Origin: Candidatus Roizmanbacteria bacterium RIFOXYC1_FULL_41_16
GTDB taxonomy: Bacteria; Patescibacteriota; Microgenomatia; UBA1406
Length of the DNA stretch: 50,249 nt
Direction of reading: 5' to 3'
NCBI GenBank assembly: GCA_001788295.1
Contig: MGBO01000021.1
Coordinates: 162,562 to 212,810, forward strand
Shown here: positions 7,801 through 14,657 of the stretch, one piece after another
How positions within the stretch are numbered: the stretch's first letter is position 1
Layout of the letters: every line of letters starts with the position of its first letter
Position numbers and translations under genes: made by a program
The notes under the pieces: model-generated
Database searches by the model: none
Told to the model about the DNA's origin: nothing
What the model saw: only the letters and a program-made list of their open reading frames with translations

Positions 7801-10091
7801 AAACGAGCCAGGGCTTGAAGGCGTTCACGATTTTCCTGAGTTCGTTGGGCCAGCTTGCCAGCCCGCCGTGACCTTGTTTCCAGTAAATTGCGCTTAGTTA
7901 CTAAAGGCAAATCTTCCGGATCTAAATGAACTATTTCGGCTGCTTGATTAACTACGGTCTTGTTAAAAAAAGCCTGGTTAATTAAGGATTCAGTCCCTGT
8001 TGCTTTAATTCCCAAAGAGGCTAATACTTGATCACTTAATAATTTGGCGACGGTTAAACCGCCAATTAACGTAGGCGAATCCAAATTCTGGCCCAAACCA
8101 ATCTGATTCATTGCTAAATTAGTTCCGGCAACTAAACCGGCACCAATAGTCCCTCTTAATAAACCTTTGGCTATTATCGGATAGTTGAGATGTTTAAAAA
8201 CTAAAGGTTTTTGATACCATTTCAGGTCTGAGGCCTCTTTGCCCAAAAACCAGGCCCCAGCAATCAATCCACCATTAATTAAGGGCAGCATATTACGTAA
8301 TACTTCGTGATTCAGTGTTCCCTCAGAGCTATAGTTGGCCAAACCCAACAAACCAGCAGTAATAACTCCAGGTAGAGCGTATTTAAGCGAAGCGAGGGCC
8401 TTTTCCTTTAGATTTTTTCCCGGAACCCTTAAGCGACCAAGGGTTTCCCCTTCTGGGGTAAATAGCCATTGTTTTAAACCCCGAGGAATTTTTTTTCCTT
8501 TAATTAGGGCTCGATGCCAAAAAGAGGTTTGTTTTAAGGCTAGTAGAGCCCGCTCACGGGTTTCTTGCCTCAGCGCCTCAGTATGACCCAGAGCTTCAGT
8601 TAATACCAAGTCTTCATCAGCCATGGTCTCGGCCAATTCCTCTTGGGATTTTTCAATTAGAGCCTGCTTTTCTAAAAATAATTCACGATATTGTTTCGCA
8701 GCATAACAACCGTAGGCAAAACCGGACAATGGACTTTTATTATCACTAACCAAGTGTTGATACAGCAGATCACCTTGTTGAGCAACTAACCACATTAAAA
8801 AATCATCAATCTTATTAACCTCGCCATGTTGCAGTTTCTGATAGCGTTTTTGTAGTTCAATCGGAAATCGCCCCTGATCTAATAATTGCAGAATTGAAGA
8901 ACGATAAGAACCAAGGTGTTGAGTAAGTTCACTTTGCAGTGTTTGCCTAGCGGCTGATTGTACCTGCTGTAATATTGGTTGCAAATGACCAAGTTTTTGT
9001 TTTAAAGCAACTAAATCTGCTTGCTCTCCAGAGACCAAAGGCAGATGATAATTGCTCAAACCCAGCTCTTCTCTTAAACTATAAAGAAAGCCCAAAGAAA
9101 CTTTATCAAGGGGTTGGCCAAACAACTGTTCCTGATAACCCAGAATATGCTGGGCAAAACCAGGCTCAAGTTGATTATGCCCAGAGGCATCTTTGGTTTG
9201 GAATAACCGGCGCAGTTGTTTGAGCTCGTCTTTTTTAGTTAAAGTCTGATCAAGATTCAGATTATCAGCCAAACGAGTCGATAATTGATTTTGCCAATAA
9301 TCAGAAGTCGTTGTTAGAGGTAACTGGCCATATTGATGATCAAATTCTAATAAGGCTTGAGCGACACCACAACCTAAATTAAATTGATCACGACTGTAAT
9401 CCCAAAGATAATAATTTTCAATTACGGCTGGCTCGGCTTTGCAGTATTCCTGAAAAAGCCTTTCCAGGTCAAAGGACTTTAGCTGTTTGGCTTTTTCAGA
9501 ACTAATCAAACCTGATCGACTAAGGTATAACCGAAAACCTTTCGCTTCTTGATCATTAAAATCATCCTCCGACAATCTTGCTAATTGGATGGTCGCCTGT
9601 TTCTGAACCAATGCCAATTGCTTGGCCGCCTCAGCGACTAAGGCCTGAGCTAGTTCCGGTTGTTCTTGATGATTAATCAGTAACTTGCTCAAAGTCCCTT
9701 GATAAGTTTGGTTATTGACTCTTAAGACCAAATTTTTTTGATCACGTAAACCATAAAGTAATCCCAGAGACAGGGTGTTGATTCTTGATACCGGAGTTTG
9801 GTCTTTGGGTAGATAACCTTCCGGTAAGTCCAGATTACGTAAGGCTTGTGGTGCAAACCGGAAAAACATGGCTTCTGAGGAATCTCCAAAAGAGCGTGCC
9901 AAAAAATCCTCTTGCTGTTTAAAATATATTTCCTGATCTGGCTGATACCGATCATACTGTTTGGTAATTAATTCTTGGCTGATAATTGTTTTAGCAAGAG
10001 CCTGATGGCTAGCAGGTTTGGGGCTTTCTGATTGTGCATTTCTGACATCTTCTTGAATTATTGGGCTTTCCACGACACTAACTTCGCTCAT
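1785..10091 (-). CDS. giant class A PBP fused to a CHAP/NlpC-like hydrolase
   Basis: A 2768-aa protein. The first 570 residues appear cytoplasmic and contain an internal duplication (about 90-285 and 330-480). Gly-rich hydrophobic segments near 570-590, 600-620 and 640-660 should insert in the membrane. Residues about 1370-1640 look like a divergent GT51 glycosyltransferase: E1385 in SIEQAP stands near the usual catalytic Glu position, and an LYTADELAQIYARW segment matches the family's KDEILELYLN region. The canonical GxSTxxQ motif is not clean. Residues about 1800-2060 form a transpeptidase with S1839-A-V-K1842 (SxxK), S1902-Q-N1904 (SxN) and KTGT at 2043-2046. The end, about 2560-2760, is a CHAP or NlpC/P60-like cysteine hydrolase with C2592 (FDCVDS) and H2686 (GHIGIV). 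It would polymerise, cross-link and possibly cut peptidoglycan outside the membrane. No Shine-Dalgarno or clear -10 precedes the ATG; the gap to the upstream gene is 52 nt, so cotranscription is likely. Confidence 0.85.
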   Translation of the reverse strand: MSEVSVVESPIIQEDVRNAQSESPKPASHQALAKTIISQELITKQYDRYQPDQEIYFKQQEDFLARSFGDSSEAMFFRFAPQALRNLDLPEGYLPKDQTPVSRINTLSLGLLYGLRDQKNLVLRVNNQTYQGTLSKLLINHQEQPELAQALVAEAAKQLALVQKQATIQLARLSEDDFNDQEAKGFRLYLSRSGLISSEKAKQLKSFDLERLFQEYCKAEPAVIENYYLWDYSRDQFNLGCGVAQALLEFDHQYGQLPLTTTSDYWQNQLSTRLADNLNLDQTLTKKDELKQLRRLFQTKDASGHNQLEPGFAQHILGYQEQLFGQPLDKVSLGFLYSLREELGLSNYHLPLVSGEQADLVALKQKLGHLQPILQQVQSAARQTLQSELTQHLGSYRSSILQLLDQGRFPIELQKRYQKLQHGEVNKIDDFLMWLVAQQGDLLYQHLVSDNKSPLSGFAYGCYAAKQYRELFLEKQALIEKSQEELAETMADEDLVLTEALGHTEALRQETRERALLALKQTSFWHRALIKGKKIPRGLKQWLFTPEGETLGRLRVPGKNLKEKALASLKYALPGVITAGLLGLANYSSEGTLNHEVLRNMLPLINGGLIAGAWFLGKEASDLKWYQKPLVFKHLNYPIIAKGLLRGTIGAGLVAGTNLAMNQIGLGQNLDSPTLIGGLTVAKLLSDQVLASLGIKATGTESLINQAFFNKTVVNQAAEIVHLDPEDLPLVTKRNLLETRSRRAGKLAQRTQENRERLQALARFKGHCQLLTTGQVSDFYQGQFGLSELETVADLLSQTKLEMMLLLAHNEARYGARIIHDSDRKIRLDNRQILREIDVLREQLSDYACHHYSPEECQGLQQILAISSGFVHGQTTEKTFRQRLKERKLIYNALTGTTSTLLVGATRTIPVLHHLAETVGKGLSGEWGVDYQPQEVINGVARDFTESQLFEFDPTDQEAINNEISAKISHLHTLNVQLQSRGLLSGTQLDNVWQEATLDNYRLTPESFLNFENQLRASNLSIEELCYFTNLLLRTGNEDQLKVIAQNANGKTTADLSMTIAFFMGRDNNPRTWLTETIEATNLGALLQVTRPELASKLGISISFEDQVSYLKVPKAIREQILNNEEPIIWTGWLNNRILAIKGQDSALVAEFMEGVKYQDRQWSEGLIRQMQGLMQGEDQDLQIALGNPYYVDFLAQTNPELGSQTTLIWKKLEQLEFDGKADLRVLYDRAILGDVAAFNSIYHFVETHFSGQVESIFVSENPAKNQQLYEAILLAANQTGAPVKQSLQNALVHHSTQLGFQPVGMEIESATYFSPEFELNLNGSVNDTLVNVLDGRLHLETAMLAQAQLPPIIFTRNGVYEGAYQPLQSNVTDFPLAQEWLSIEQAPQDNQAWHFMSRFIGRNLKYKLMEISGGRLFPGAKISGSSDYAMSMIDWLGGGPGQFTIGREPSFLHRPDQYSPEYLLKLFGSVWSGHIPKNLEASFNIEQVRPVLDQADQEKYQTLLGQLCWKLETYLAGQRLGQLYTADELAQIYARWVPGGHINGLEIRGWDMMAQVYLGQHYNELTLPQQHLIFVISQAGDRWSPATLVQEDFLLFQEQSGVKLDFNNITEEQRNAIFRFKIETLVERAKDQLMVSEKFGPIQTSNPELWHQWMAELDGIARQPDKYFLNKVPPGYYDPNIFEDPEINQFFGLNGSNQALILNDAILEEAKKNGRVSWSADGILMIELPTILKHSEKVLPHELFQPYELTTAQNTSLWVQGHYAAMFSSQLQDHNPAVPFTFEAKGFTGLTPTWVTETNGETIVNPGIATIITDGSGEVLTSTDLTGVIAAGPQEFGSAVKPLMVFVLSVLEPERYSIEANQPIPNTPFEINGMTLNNDGNPWNLSNTTPTQTLAQAIVNSQNRPIVAAMREYLERHPEDGYANVQRVLAELGLKIYFEGDLKQLDNQVPHLFEIGLVPLGSVEGADKSGAEAFARAYSMIANPEAFFAAKPDYIKQADLIFGTLADDDNRDNPVSASIWGGIRPLMSGQCGIDEQAVCASKTGTADLGALGVKNTVDVYMMHLPNGQVRVLLTVNSGYDGQKQIGLEQWGMQGSLTALPANVRIGHGLGQIETTSPAVALNSLDLIFNGQSPITNYSMAKIPATFIRRTLKEVTGFDPQEILGLEKYYYVDLIGESENGVQNVSIAFNTDEGMRIATLAVPQELVETITPGSTEFYSQKTWDQLFVDLLPNLVESQPTLERLKAHGFRFVLVGEQNNSPFLQTIYHHMKQNGHLFAGSEEFGLAMKQLGFDPSHTVFVNEELAGLYFTEDNVPNLLYYLQHQQGYSAIERIVSSANLDLNMDQLMFVNNQSSSQRRLLDIFLDTMFFQGNLPLPKERTALVHRFLAIIDSPNALTAAPDLVRAYQAFKVLYGQSTNIVPGSTSLPDPTMSQEFLQSLLRIEKTTWPELMQKLELVQSQIPSQVPPMAFSAVPVVIEPDMVEVTAAVTETSFDGINIDQVIKQIITQPSSESLVEENTEQVLSRRLVVIADALDYAYQQSIQIKGLSESAKEELLRDIFAKKLHEGGLGLEGIKMTSWLDSLFSSQGHFDCVDSVMSFPSLVGSLGLDFQYDHSGLASTGISEFGANSQTIGNAAGFMGGIKFALGEQGTVSDFFKTWLDKPEVNDFKPGDLFVSKSPQFDSTGHIGIVLHRGVTAGGQEYMLIFDSNVTGKGETRIIAVTNDNLVSLLSGLSDEQYNNYLQKNITLPYIGLIRQTNQSEAAEITNR

Positions 10092-10143
10092 AATCTAATG
10101 ATGTCAAAAACCTTACCGAAAGTAAACGGGAATTAAGGATGAA

Positions 10144-13100
10144 TTACTCTCTACTCTGCTCTTCCTCCAGCTTCTTTTTATATATTAATTCAGCTAACAA
10201 AAGACCATAACGACGACTGGGTGTAGTCGATAAACTCGGATTTTGTTTAATCTCTCTTTCAAATTCTTGAATTAAGAAGTGTAAAGAATCCGACGTAAAA
10301 CTGTTAAGAACATTTCCTAATCTAACTTCAAGCCAACTTTTTTCATTATAAGTGTCATCTTTAATTCTTCTCACTTTCCCTATAACACTGAGAGTTTGTC
10401 GAATACGATCTAGACTATCTTGAATATCACCGCTAAAGTAATTGGTTAGTTGATCTGGATCCAGCAATTTCCCAGAAATTAAGTCCTGATAGATTTTCTG
10501 CTCTTCTGGATTTAATTCGTTTGCTTTTTGTGCATCTATAGAAGCTATTAGATCATCTTTTAAATCATATGGATCGTTAAACTGGCCCGCTGACTCAGGT
10601 TCTTCTTGTAACCAATCTGGTGTGGTTGGAGATTGAGGTACTTGCTCTTTTGGCTCTTGTTCAGGAGCCGGCTCAGCTTGAGAAGATAATTCTTCTAGAT
10701 CATGTTCGTCGTCAGCCCCCTTATTCTGATGAGCGCTGGCCATCCTACCTTTTAAAAATCCAGGAATATCAGATTGATCAATACGCGTAGGAGCTGGCAC
10801 TGCTGACTCAGTTGGTAATTGTTCACTGAGAGCTTGATTCATCATGCCAGGAATTGCATCTTGATCAACCACTTTAGTTGGTACTCTCACATAGTCTGGA
10901 TTAGGTATTAGCGGATTTTCTACTGGCTCGCCAACTTGTTTAACTGGCGTATCGATTTCTATATCCTGAATATCTTGTTTTACAAAATTAGGAGTTGATC
11001 GAGTTTGGCGTTGCCTGGGCGGACGAGCTGGCCTTCTAAGCCTACCTGTTACCTCTCTAATGCGAGAAGTAAGCCTGTTGACTAGTTGCCTTGCCCGATT
11101 AACTTTTGGCTCAGCTGGAGTGACTGCTTGTTCTAATTCGGTTGTTTCGGTCTCAAGCTCTGTGCCAAACTTTGGCTCTACCACTGTATCTTGTTCTACT
11201 CTACTCTCAGTCTCGGCTACAGTCTCGGGTTCGAACCCGAGCTCTGCCTCAGTCTTAGGCTCTGTCGCAGGCTCTGAGTTTAACTCTAGTTGTGAAGGCA
11301 AGACAGCTGATAGTTCTTCTGAACCAGTAAAATAGTAGTACCCTTCATCATCACGAAGAACAGCCATGATCCAACGGTTGCTAGTTTCATTTTTGAACTC
11401 TAACGGTTGATTCTGACCAGGAATTACGACCGATAAGATAACATTTGGCGGAATATTGTACGTTGTCCGATTCTCCGGCTCAGGAGTTGTTACAGTAATT
11501 GTGGCCTCCTCTGACCTAAGGCTAAGCCAAACTTCATCGACGATAACTCCTTTTGGTAAGTTAAGTAAAACAGAAGAACTATTGGATGGTAGATTTAGCT
11601 CTACTGACTTGATGGTTAAGCTACCAAATTGAGCTAATCGGGGAAGCAATGAATCTATCTGAGTCTGATCACTTAGAAGAAGAGTTTCAATCGTATATTT
11701 TGGGTCTTCTCCTTCTTGACCTTCAGTTTTAGTAGCCATATTTTTCTCAACTAAGGCGTCCAGTATGTTTTCTTTTTGGAAAGGATCTAGATCAATTTCT
11801 AAAGTAGCAAAACCATTAAAAATCCTTACTTTTTCAGCCGTCGAGTCAGGTTCGATAGGTAGAGGTGCTTCCGGTGCAGGCGCAGGTGGAATTGTGGGTA
11901 AATTCGATGATTTAACAGTTGGTAACGGCTCTTGCGCTGGGGCCGAATCTAAAGACTCGGGAGTTTCCCCAACTGGTTCGCCCCCTCCTGCTCCTGATTC
12001 CCCAGAAGTTCCTTCTGTAGTTGGCGCTGGTGGAGTTGGTTCTTGATATTCATAAAACAAACCTTGCTCATCTTTTTTTGAAGCCCCAGTAACTCTTACT
12101 ACTTCGATTGGTTTGGGAGAGCTACCTGGCTCAAGTTTACGAACACTTAAGCTCTTGCCTCTCTTTGCCATTTCTTTCCGACTTTTAGCCCTTGGTTTTA
12201 ACTCATCAACAATAACCACTGCATAGCGGGGTAACTCTTGTTCATCAGCTGGTACTTTTTCAGTAGCCTGAGCAGTGAAAAGATAAGCAAATCCTTTTAG
12301 AGCATCTTGTTGATGTAATCGTGGATTAAGATCAGCCAAACGGTTGCCAGTATTAATTCGGTCCCAGATGTTCTTATCGCGGCCAGTAGCGGCTCGCATT
12401 AATTCAATATCTAATTGCTGAACCAAATCATGATTAGCAGTATCACCTTGTTGATATTGATGTCCAACTAAACCATGGAGGGGATCTTCCTGAGCCGCAA
12501 ATTTAGATAAAATAGGATAATCAGCTGAATTTGATCTGATATAGCTCCAGATATCCTCTGATAGATTTGGACCAGCCTCTTTTTGACGACCAAATTTTCG
12601 GCGTTTAAATCTTCCTGAGACCTCCAGAGTCACTAATTCCTGACTTAATTGATCTCTATCAATTTCGCCTATATTTAAATTAAGCTGCTCGTTAATTTGA
12701 GTTAAAAGATCAGCAGCTCTATCTTGGTGAACTTTTCGGCCAGGAACCTCGTCTTGTTTATAACGTCTGGCCTGCTTAATTAAACGTTTGGCAATTTTTT
12801 GATCCTTATGATCAAAGTTTGAATAAAACCAACTTTCAAATTCCTGTTCAGAATCATTAAGAATAATGTGTTGCGCGGCCACAAAAGTTTCATGATTAAG
12901 GCCAAGATGGCTTAACATTTCACCTAAACGCTGATCAATAACCTGACCATAGTCCGCATTGCTCCAGTCGTTAACCCGCTGAGCCGCAAAAGAGGCTAAT
13001 CCAGAAAGCTCACCGGAATGATCTTCAAGCATCTTTAAAACATACTCTTCCATTTTTTCCTGGCTCTCAGGAGTTCCATTGGGATTGTCCTCAACCAAAG

Positions 13101-14394
13101 CTTTAATAATCAAGTCTGTATTGGTTAGTCCCATCACTCGCATTAATGCCAACCGACCCACCTGCTGATGTTCCAAAAGAGCCTGCTTGGCTTCTTGGAT
13201 CTGTCGGCGAACAGCAATAGAATCTCCTTGAGTTAGATTTGCATCAACTACCGCCTGCATTAATTGTTCTTGTGTGAGTACAAATTCTGGTGGCAACAAG
13301 GTCCAGGTATAGCGAGAAGCCAAGAAAATATCACGTAAAAAAGGTGCTTCAAGATCTTCTGTTCCTTTTTTACCAGTAATAATATCTACTCTACCCTCCG
13401 GTTGTTTTTGTCGACCAGCTTGACTTCGAGTAGTAACTCTTTCATGAATAAATTCTGCCGGACCACTGATTCTTCTGGCAACCTGAACCGACCTAGTTGC
13501 GGCATCTTCTTGTTTTTCTTCTAATATCTGTTTCATTGTTGCCTCGGTCCAATTAATATATTCGTTATAACTGAAATCAACTCCATATCGCAAACCATCA
13601 AACATATCAACAACATCAAGCGAACGTGGATTTTGACCTAAGTCATCAGGAACATCTACATGTGACAGAAAACCAACATTGCTTGACTGCCCAAACATTC
13701 GTCTCATAAATTGTTGAACAATTCTGGAACGATCTTGTTTTTGAACATCGTTTAAGAGATGTTTTTTATCTTCCTGAAGAGCTAGTTCTGAGCTGATGTT
13801 TTCTAAAATATAAGCAAGACGAACGGTATTTAAGCGATAACGCTCTGCCTCCTGCTCAACCTTGGTATTAAATTGACCTGGCAAATCGTTGTCAATAAGC
13901 TTAAACTTGTCTCCGTCTTGCTCCAAGGAATAGCCCATTTTTTCCAAAGTGGCTCTTGCTTGACTAATTTGATCTTGATCGTTTGATTTTTGAGCTTGCT
14001 CCAATACGCTTTGAAAATAATGCTCAACAATTTGTCCAGAATGTTGACTAAAAAATTCACCGATATAAACAGGTTGAGGAGCTTCTGATAGTCCATCTGT
14101 AGATTTAGCCTTACGGTCCAGAATCTTAAATTTTTCACTCGCCTGCTCTTCGGGTTTTTCACTGGTAATTAAAGAGTCGCTTCTAACTATGTCCTCTCCC
14201 TTAGGTAAAAGCAATGTTAAGGCCAGATTGGGATCGGTCATTTTAGCGAAATTATCAGGATAATATGGCAATTTCAACAACTCTTGGCGATCAATTTCGT
14301 CTGGACGGAGGAAAGTACGGCTTTGCTGTTCTGAAATACGGGTTGATAAAGACTGTTGCTTGAACCTTTCAAGAGAGTCATTTCCTTCGGACAT
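10144..14394 (-). CDS. 1416-aa acidic protein of unknown function
   Basis: I do not recognise this protein. It has no signal peptide or membrane segment, so it is probably cytoplasmic. Residues 1-740 are mostly helical and charged. A disordered Pro/Glu/Thr/Gly-rich linker follows (about 785-870), then a small beta-rich domain (about 870-1010), a Glu/Thr/Pro-rich acidic run, an Arg-rich patch (RLRRPARPPRQRQTR) and a helical C-terminus. Two short copies of a motif occur late in the chain: VDQDAIPGMMNQALSEQ and IDQSDIPGFLKGRMASA. The gene lies just upstream of the giant PBP-like gene on the same strand, and is divergent from the PP2C gene across a short promoter region. The alternation of globular and disordered parts suggests a scaffold or adaptor for neighbouring membrane proteins; this is inference. 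Confidence 0.8.
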   Translation of the reverse strand: MSEGNDSLERFKQQSLSTRISEQQSRTFLRPDEIDRQELLKLPYYPDNFAKMTDPNLALTLLLPKGEDIVRSDSLITSEKPEEQASEKFKILDRKAKSTDGLSEAPQPVYIGEFFSQHSGQIVEHYFQSVLEQAQKSNDQDQISQARATLEKMGYSLEQDGDKFKLIDNDLPGQFNTKVEQEAERYRLNTVRLAYILENISSELALQEDKKHLLNDVQKQDRSRIVQQFMRRMFGQSSNVGFLSHVDVPDDLGQNPRSLDVVDMFDGLRYGVDFSYNEYINWTEATMKQILEEKQEDAATRSVQVARRISGPAEFIHERVTTRSQAGRQKQPEGRVDIITGKKGTEDLEAPFLRDIFLASRYTWTLLPPEFVLTQEQLMQAVVDANLTQGDSIAVRRQIQEAKQALLEHQQVGRLALMRVMGLTNTDLIIKALVEDNPNGTPESQEKMEEYVLKMLEDHSGELSGLASFAAQRVNDWSNADYGQVIDQRLGEMLSHLGLNHETFVAAQHIILNDSEQEFESWFYSNFDHKDQKIAKRLIKQARRYKQDEVPGRKVHQDRAADLLTQINEQLNLNIGEIDRDQLSQELVTLEVSGRFKRRKFGRQKEAGPNLSEDIWSYIRSNSADYPILSKFAAQEDPLHGLVGHQYQQGDTANHDLVQQLDIELMRAATGRDKNIWDRINTGNRLADLNPRLHQQDALKGFAYLFTAQATEKVPADEQELPRYAVVIVDELKPRAKSRKEMAKRGKSLSVRKLEPGSSPKPIEVVRVTGASKKDEQGLFYEYQEPTPPAPTTEGTSGESGAGGGEPVGETPESLDSAPAQEPLPTVKSSNLPTIPPAPAPEAPLPIEPDSTAEKVRIFNGFATLEIDLDPFQKENILDALVEKNMATKTEGQEGEDPKYTIETLLLSDQTQIDSLLPRLAQFGSLTIKSVELNLPSNSSSVLLNLPKGVIVDEVWLSLRSEEATITVTTPEPENRTTYNIPPNVILSVVIPGQNQPLEFKNETSNRWIMAVLRDDEGYYYFTGSEELSAVLPSQLELNSEPATEPKTEAELGFEPETVAETESRVEQDTVVEPKFGTELETETTELEQAVTPAEPKVNRARQLVNRLTSRIREVTGRLRRPARPPRQRQTRSTPNFVKQDIQDIEIDTPVKQVGEPVENPLIPNPDYVRVPTKVVDQDAIPGMMNQALSEQLPTESAVPAPTRIDQSDIPGFLKGRMASAHQNKGADDEHDLEELSSQAEPAPEQEPKEQVPQSPTTPDWLQEEPESAGQFNDPYDLKDDLIASIDAQKANELNPEEQKIYQDLISGKLLDPDQLTNYFSGDIQDSLDRIRQTLSVIGKVRRIKDDTYNEKSWLEVRLGNVLNSFTSDSLHFLIQEFEREIKQNPSLSTTPSRRYGLLLAELIYKKKLEEEQSRE

Positions 14395-14405
14395 ATATAA
14401 TGTAA

Positions 14406-14434
14406 TAACTACTAATATTTTTATTGTTGCACAA
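14406..14434 (-). promoter_or_regulatory. possible promoter of the 1416-aa gene
   Basis: On the minus strand TTGTGC (14429-14434), a 17-nt spacer and TAGTTA (14406-14411) precede the ATG at 14394 by 11 nt. A second candidate -10, TACATT at 14399-14404, is 4 nt from the ATG. Neither is strong. Confidence 0.4.
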
Positions 14435-14437
14435 TAA
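14421..14437. promoter_or_regulatory. palindrome between divergent promoters, candidate operator
   Basis: TTATTGT-TGC-ACAATAA is a perfect 7-bp inverted repeat with a 3-nt centre. It covers the likely -35 box of both divergent promoters (minus-strand TTGTGC and plus-strand TTGCAC), a typical place for a repressor to act on both sides. Confidence 0.45.
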
Positions 14438-14455
14438 AAAAAATTTGTCTATATT
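14427..14455 (+). promoter_or_regulatory. leaderless promoter of the 48-aa gene
   Basis: TTGCAC (14427-14432), 17 nt, TATATT (14450-14455), then 6 nt to the ATG at 14462. Confidence 0.6.
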
Positions 14456-14461
14456 ATTTTT

Positions 14462-14608
14462 ATGACTAATAACTTGCCAATAAATTTTGTGGTTGCCAAC
14501 CAATTAAAGCAAGTTAATCTAGCCAAAAAAATTAACACTGAAGAAAAATCCGTTAAACAAGATCTTGATCTTGTTCGTAATAAACTGGCTCATTATCTGA
14601 AACACTAA
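14462..14608 (+). CDS. 48-aa protein resembling the N-terminus of the next gene
   Basis: A small open frame (48 residues) preceded at the usual distance by a good promoter. Its opening LPINFVVANQLKQ matches LPINLRVASNLRQ at residues 6-18 of the PP2C fusion that starts 49 nt downstream. The rest is a charged helix (Lys/Glu/Asp/Leu). It has no signal peptide. It may be a free copy of a docking or regulatory N-terminal element, or a remnant of a duplication. The well-placed promoter and the shared motif argue that it is real, although it is short. Confidence 0.6.
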   Translation: MTNNLPINFVVANQLKQVNLAKKINTEEKSVKQDLDLVRNKLAHYLKH

Positions 14609-14620
14609 TCTCTAAATCTT

Positions 14621-14649
14621 TTGCTTTTTCTTTATAAATAAGTCATTAT
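14621..14649 (+). promoter_or_regulatory. promoter of the PP2C fusion gene
   Basis: TTGCTT (14621-14626), 17 nt, CATTAT (14644-14649), then 8 nt to the ATG at 14658. TATTAT at 14647-14652 is an alternative -10 with 5 nt spacing. Confidence 0.5.
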
Positions 14650-14657
14650 TATTGAAT

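Noticed and set aside
11224-11241. 18-bp perfect palindrome containing GGGTTCGAACCC, like a tRNA T-arm
   Set aside because: It lies inside the 1416-aa coding sequence, and no acceptor or anticodon stem can be formed around it.
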